Shown: piece after piece, positions 5,901 to 8,897 of the stretch
Layout: each line of letters starts with the position of its first letter
Numbering within the stretch: the stretch's first letter is position 1
DNA from: Acidobacteriota bacterium
GTDB taxonomy: Bacteria > Acidobacteriota > Terriglobia > Terriglobales > Acidobacteriaceae
NCBI GenBank assembly: GCA_021851625.1
Contig: JAJZCX010000043.1
Coordinates: 1-8,897, forward strand
DNA: 8,897 bases
Direction: 5' to 3'
Translations under genes and position numbers: made by a program
Notes under the pieces: generated by a model
The model's database searches: none
Seen by the model: only the letters and a program-made list of their open reading frames with translations
Told to the model about the DNA's origin: nothing

Positions 5901-7538
5901 CAGGTTCCCTTCGTTTTTCCATCGGCTCCATCCACCGTTGCCTTGCAGGCTGCGGGAGTCTTTGCCTCGTGGATTGGTATTCTGGCTGACACGCACACAG
6001 TGCAGTTTCCTGTATCGATCGGAAACATTCCCGCGGGCAATGCCGTGGTCTTTGCCGAGTCTGTTGATGCAGCGCGGGCGCTCGGCATCGCAGATGTCAC
6101 CGGCCCAACCGCAGCCATCCGCGTCAACCCAAATGACCCGTATGGAAAAATTCTCGTTCTTGCCGGAGTGAATGCAGCGCAAGTCTTGCAAGCCGCGCAG
6201 GCCGTTGCGCTCAATCCGTATGCCATGCACGGCGACACGCTGCAACTGTCCGTGCAATTACCAGTGCAACGTCAGCCGGATGATGCACCGCGCTGGCTGC
6301 CGCTGGGGCGCAAGACGCCTGTACAAGATTTAGCCACGGGCAGTTTGCAAACCGACGGCTACGCGCCGATGCAACTCTATTTGCGCCTGCCGCCCGACAT
6401 GAATCCCAACGGCAGAAGTGATGTGCCATTTTTCCTGCGCTATCGCTACAACCCCATGCCACTGGCGACAGATTCCAGCATTAACCTTCTGCTCAACGAT
6501 AGCTACATTGGCTCGGTGCCGCTGCCGCAAGGCCATCGCCCGCTGCGTGAGTTGTCAGCCAACGTTGCTCTACCGATCAGCGATTTGCATTCATTTCAAA
6601 ATACGCTCAGCGTTGTTTTTTATTTCCAACTGCACAAAGCCCCGGAGGCCGGCCCGCCCATCAATCAACGTGGCGCTCTGCTGCCAGACTCCAGCATCGA
6701 CCTGCGCGGAATGAGCCACTGGGCGGCGCTGCCGAACTTGGCATTGTTTGCCAACGCCGGCTTTCCCTTCACGCGCCGCGCGGACTTGAGCACGACCACG
6801 GTGATTCTCCCCAACAACCCAACACCCAATGAGTTGGCACAGTGCCTATACTTGTTGGGGCGTTTCGGCGGTTCCACGGGTTATCCAGCACTACGCATCA
6901 CCGTGGCTACCCCGGCAGCGTTGGGAACACAGCCGCGCATGAACTACCTCGTGCTGGGCACCGTGCACGATCAACCGGCGCTGCGACAACTGTCCACGTC
7001 ACTGCCCGTGCAGGTGTTGCAGGATGGTCTGTTCATTCGCAACGCGGATGGACTCTTCGCTCCCGTACGCCGGGCCTGGTGGAAGCTGCAGGGCTGGCAA
7101 CTGCCGGAGAGCGGCTCGGCCTTGATCGCGGGCGGATTACCGGATGCAATCTTGGAAGCCATCGAATCGCCCTACCAGCCGGGACGCTCCATCGTGGTTG
7201 CCGTTACGCGTGAGGATGCCATCCCCGCCAACTTCGCCGGAGTCTTTGCATCCGCAGCAGCGGATGGCACCATCGAAAAATCCGTCAGCATACTCCGCGG
7301 TGGAACATTTTCTTCAGTGCGGCTGGGGGACAACACTTATTTTCTCGGCCATCTTTCTCTGCGTCGTCGCGTCAGCCTATGGTGTGCGGAGTATCCCTAC
7401 GCCATTGTGCTCATCATTCTTGCCTGCTGTTTCCTGCTGGCGCTGTGGATGCTCTTCAGCCTGCGTGCACGCGCGGCACGGCGCGTACAGTTGCGCGTGG
7501 TAGAACGGATGCCACCGACGGGAAGGCAATCCGCATGA
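2940..7538 (+). CDS. bcsAB: Fused cellulose synthase BcsA-BcsB (catalytic subunit + periplasmic subunit)
   Basis: A 1532-residue inner-membrane protein that polymerises UDP-glucose into beta-1,4-glucan and exports the chain. Residues 1-75 form a soluble N-terminus. Membrane segments lie near 75-97, 105-121, 129-147 and 168-195. The GT2 catalytic domain (about 213-435) contains VDVLIPTYNE (214-222), DD 250-251, the DCD metal motif 298-300, TED 393-395 and QRIRW 431-435. More membrane segments lie between 461 and 630, with the gating-loop motif FQVTDKGG at 555-562. The PilZ domain has RHNVR (634-638) and NISGGG (661-666), the expected c-di-GMP contacts, so activation by c-di-GMP is likely. A signal-peptide-like stretch (791-807) then leads into the BcsB part (about 808-1532), with GFPFTR at 1274-1279 and a C-terminal membrane anchor at 1485-1508. 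No frameshift is seen; BcsA/BcsB fusions are known in acetic acid bacteria (AcsAB). The start is uncertain: ATG 2940 has GAGG 6 bases upstream, while GTG 2895 has AGGAG 5 bases upstream; ATG 2805 and 2838 lack a ribosome-binding site. bcsC follows with a 4-bp overlap. Confidence 0.96.
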   Translation: MRPPEPKSAMPSSTRNNSADVEALFAYMGAQEFQYHDFSSYRRACSLEPEVQPESPLVDGSTHTTEQQSSPSKGPRIRFWLSAMVMLPPVVVLLALAGLPLTARPQILLSAMLFFLAILLNKCSRAHWMTLLLICLSMFVTLRYAIWRTESLGAFLANPSSRWNALDLLFMLALFGAELYAFLVMALGYLQMLWPLRRKPAPMPDNIADWPHVDVLIPTYNEPLEVVRYTALAAANLDWPAKKLHVYILDDSHRDAFRIFAEEAGLGYITRSDNRHAKAGNINHALQQIESPFVAIFDCDHAPTRSFLQMAMGWFFHDPKLGLVQTPHHFYSPDPFERNLQKFRTMPNEGELFYGIIQDCNDFWDATFFCGSCAVLRRSALDTVGGIATETITEDAHTSLRMQMAGWNTAYINVPQAAGLASERLSGHVKQRIRWARGMIQVMRTDNPLFAPGLNWPQRLCYFNAMLYFLYALPRLIFLTGPLIYLLLGHVNIPGTWSLILAYALPHLALSVLTNSRIQGERRHSFWNEVYETVLAPYILLPTLLALVNPKFGKFQVTDKGGVVKEAYFDARIAQPFLVLFLLNVLGLVMGMVHLLHPGEANPGTVLMNSIWTLFNMMILGVSMAVAYESQQRRHNVRIEMARSLRIENGRGGIGAGKTVNISGGGAAIHLEVPVALLRGDKVSVILKTPSGETALPARVLLLRGKNLRVQFDNLSIAEQEQLTMAMFSRADTWLDWSKNVTTDRPLLSLMQLAWIALQGVALTLRGLLQARDEDTNGPQHRPASAAVQSMLLLAVLFGLGASKARAQTIITPAPTGALQSASAASASQFQEQFTLRDLGAQDAVVLRGVESSTQFFFALPQTDVATSATLQLRCRFSPSLLPALSHVSISLNGSLFAVAPMPQPGQDPAFVQTLNIPAELLAHTNVLSFEFIGHYAPSDEDPSNTTLWFRLDPATSVQISGSRMPLTNDLRLLPIPFFDPDLVQAQQVPFVFPSAPSTVALQAAGVFASWIGILADTHTVQFPVSIGNIPAGNAVVFAESVDAARALGIADVTGPTAAIRVNPNDPYGKILVLAGVNAAQVLQAAQAVALNPYAMHGDTLQLSVQLPVQRQPDDAPRWLPLGRKTPVQDLATGSLQTDGYAPMQLYLRLPPDMNPNGRSDVPFFLRYRYNPMPLATDSSINLLLNDSYIGSVPLPQGHRPLRELSANVALPISDLHSFQNTLSVVFYFQLHKAPEAGPPINQRGALLPDSSIDLRGMSHWAALPNLALFANAGFPFTRRADLSTTTVILPNNPTPNELAQCLYLLGRFGGSTGYPALRITVATPAALGTQPRMNYLVLGTVHDQPALRQLSTSLPVQVLQDGLFIRNADGLFAPVRRAWWKLQGWQLPESGSALIAGGLPDAILEAIESPYQPGRSIVVAVTREDAIPANFAGVFASAAADGTIEKSVSILRGGTFSSVRLGDNTYFLGHLSLRRRVSLWCAEYPYAIVLIILACCFLLALWMLFSLRARAARRVQLRVVERMPPTGRQSA
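5310..5363 (+). other. Internal signal-peptide-like segment at the BcsA/BcsB junction
   Basis: Residues 791-808 of BcsAB read MLLLAVLFGLGASKARAQ: a hydrophobic core followed by a small-residue A-x-A motif (ARA, 805-807) before Gln, as in a Sec signal peptide cleavage site. The BcsA part ends in the cytoplasm while the BcsB part must be periplasmic, so one extra membrane crossing is needed here. This looks like the former signal peptide of BcsB retained after gene fusion. Whether signal peptidase cuts here cannot be read from the sequence. Confidence 0.65.
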
Positions 7539-8897
7539 GTTCCGCTGCGCCGGATCGTGTGCACGCTGCCACACGATCGCTGCTGCTCGCAACCATGTGC
7601 GCAATCGCTGCGCTGCATTACTGCGCACAAACTTCAGCACAATCGCAGCCCGCTGCATCCATGCAGCAGGTGCTGTTGGATCGCGCCCGCTCGTTGGCCG
7701 CGCGCAATGAAAATGCAACTGCGATTCAACTTTGGCAACAGGTGCTGCTGGCCGACCCGAACAATCAGGAGGCGCTCGAAGGCTTGGCGCTCGCATGGCG
7801 GCGACAGGGCAGCCTGCAGCAGTCGGAAAAATATCTGCTCGTGCTCTTGCGCCAATACCCAAGGGATCCCCGCATCGCCGCAATTGAAGCCATGCCTGTG
7901 CAGACGTCCGTGAATGCTCGGCTACGTCAAGCTGGCGAGTTGGCTGCGCAGGGCCAAGCCGCACAAGCAATGGATATCTATCGCGCCCTCTACGGTAACG
8001 CGCCTCCCGATGGCGACATCGCCCTGGCCTATTACGAAACAGAGGCCTCGCTACCAGCGCAACGACTGGCAGCCATCGCAGGCCTGCGCGCACTCATGGC
8101 GAAATATCCCGGCGACGCGGGCAATGCCATTGCGCTGGGCAGAATTCTGACCGAGGATCCATCCACGCGCGTGGAGGGAATCGGCCTGCTGCAACCCTAC
8201 GCGGCAGACAGTGCAGCCGCCGGGCGCGCCCTGCATCAGGCATTGTTGTGGTCGGCGCAAGACCCAGCCATGGCTCCGTTTTTGCGTCAGTATCTGGAGC
8301 AGTATCCCAATGCGAACTTGCAATACGAAATTGCCCAAGCGCAGACGCAGGCAGGCATCTCGCCAGATTTCACGCCCAGCGCAACCATCGGTCTGGCAAA
8401 AACCCCGGAAGAAATTGCTGCGTTTCGCGCCTTGCACGATGGAAAAACACTACAAGCGGAACGATTGTTTCGTGCCATTCTTGCCAGCAACACAAAGGAT
8501 GGCCCCGCCTGGGCTGGGCTGGGATTTGTGCAAGAGCATCAGCAAAAATTTTCTGCTGCGGAAACATCTTTTCTTCGCGCGGAACATTGGGGCGTACCTG
8601 CATCACTCGTGCGCAAGCCACTGCTGACCGCGCATTTCTGGAAGACGATGCAGGCTGGCTCCGACGCATTGCAGCAGAAGCAGTGGAGCGCGGCGGAGTC
8701 CGCATATCAAGATGCGCTTGCGCAACGTCCCAACTCTCTCGATGCGATGCAGGGCATGGCGGCTGCGCTACTGGCGGACAACAAGTTCGATGCAGCCACA
8801 CTCGTCGATCGCAAACTTCTGCAACTCGATCCAACCTCGCGCAACGGCTGGCGCGGCCTGCTCTCCGCATGGGTGCAATCGCACAAGGCCGACGCGG
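7535..8897 (+). CDS. bcsC: BcsC-like cellulose export protein, N-terminal TPR part (3' end outside window)
   Basis: The frame is open from ATG 7535 to the right edge (454 complete codons). The start overlaps the bcsAB stop as ATGA, and GGAAGG at 7521-7526 sits 8 bases upstream, so translational coupling is likely. The N-terminus is a Sec-type signal peptide: arginines at 8 and 14, a hydrophobic core around 15-30, and a likely cut near TSAQ (33-36). The rest is alpha-helical TPR repeats, visible around residues 44-77, 78-111, 130-160, 295-350 and 374-434. The stretch NAPPDGDIALAYYETEAS (155-172), followed by a Leu-Pro-Ala and an AIAGLRAL helix, closely resembles BcsC (E. coli type: PP-G-LA-EYY----LPARR-EAI). 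BcsC sits in the periplasm and outer membrane as the exit channel for cellulose. Known BcsC proteins are over 1100 residues with a C-terminal beta-barrel, so more than half the protein is beyond the window. Neither bcsZ nor bcsQ lies between it and bcsAB. Confidence 0.92.
   Translation, partial: MSSAAPDRVHAATRSLLLATMCAIAALHYCAQTSAQSQPAASMQQVLLDRARSLAARNENATAIQLWQQVLLADPNNQEALEGLALAWRRQGSLQQSEKYLLVLLRQYPRDPRIAAIEAMPVQTSVNARLRQAGELAAQGQAAQAMDIYRALYGNAPPDGDIALAYYETEASLPAQRLAAIAGLRALMAKYPGDAGNAIALGRILTEDPSTRVEGIGLLQPYAADSAAAGRALHQALLWSAQDPAMAPFLRQYLEQYPNANLQYEIAQAQTQAGISPDFTPSATIGLAKTPEEIAAFRALHDGKTLQAERLFRAILASNTKDGPAWAGLGFVQEHQQKFSAAETSFLRAEHWGVPASLVRKPLLTAHFWKTMQAGSDALQQKQWSAAESAYQDALAQRPNSLDAMQGMAAALLADNKFDAATLVDRKLLQLDPTSRNGWRGLLSAWVQSHKADA

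Noticed and set aside
7377..8093. Minus-strand 238-residue open frame across the bcsAB end and bcsC start.
   Set aside because: It is antisense to the well-supported bcsC frame, has a low-complexity Arg/Ala/Cys-rich composition and no recognisable domain.

Overview
The window is about 8.9 kb of moderately GC-rich bacterial DNA. It looks like ordinary chromosome: no insertion sequence, integrase, phage gene or CRISPR array is visible. The best-supported system is cellulose synthesis. It consists of a large fused BcsA-BcsB cellulose synthase followed, with a 4-base stop/start overlap, by a BcsC-type TPR export protein that runs off the right edge. An Omp85-type outer-membrane barrel and BcsC both imply a Gram-negative (diderm) organism. 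The combination of a DUF4254 protein, an Omp85-like protein, GalT and a fused bcsAB suggests Acidobacteriota (Terriglobia) to me, but this is recall of typical gene content, not a search, and is only moderately certain.

Layout. Positions 1-894 (+) are the C-terminal part of an Omp85/BamA-like outer-membrane protein. Positions 891-1484 (-) are a DUF4254 protein that converges on it with overlapping stop codons. After an 84-bp divergent gap comes galT (1569-2600, +), a nearly full-length match to classic bacterial galactose-1-phosphate uridylyltransferase. A tRNA-Lys(UUU) with encoded CCA lies on the minus strand at 2649-2724. A 215-bp gap (2725-2939) holds two short perfect inverted repeats and must carry the control region for the cellulose operon. 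bcsAB occupies 2940-7538 and bcsC 7535 to the edge.

How the genes work together. BcsA polymerises UDP-glucose under control of its PilZ (c-di-GMP) domain and pushes the chain across the inner membrane. The BcsB half guides it through the periplasm, and BcsC (TPR scaffold plus an expected beta-barrel beyond the window) takes it out through the outer membrane. GalT exchanges UDP between glucose and galactose and so touches the same UDP-glucose pool, but its link to the cellulose operon is only by proximity.

The most interesting points are within bcsAB. The fusion keeps a signal-peptide-like segment with an AxA-type site between the two halves. Its N-terminus, ahead of the first membrane segment, carries a stretch resembling the small accessory proteins BcsR/BcsP, so the gene may be a three-part fusion.
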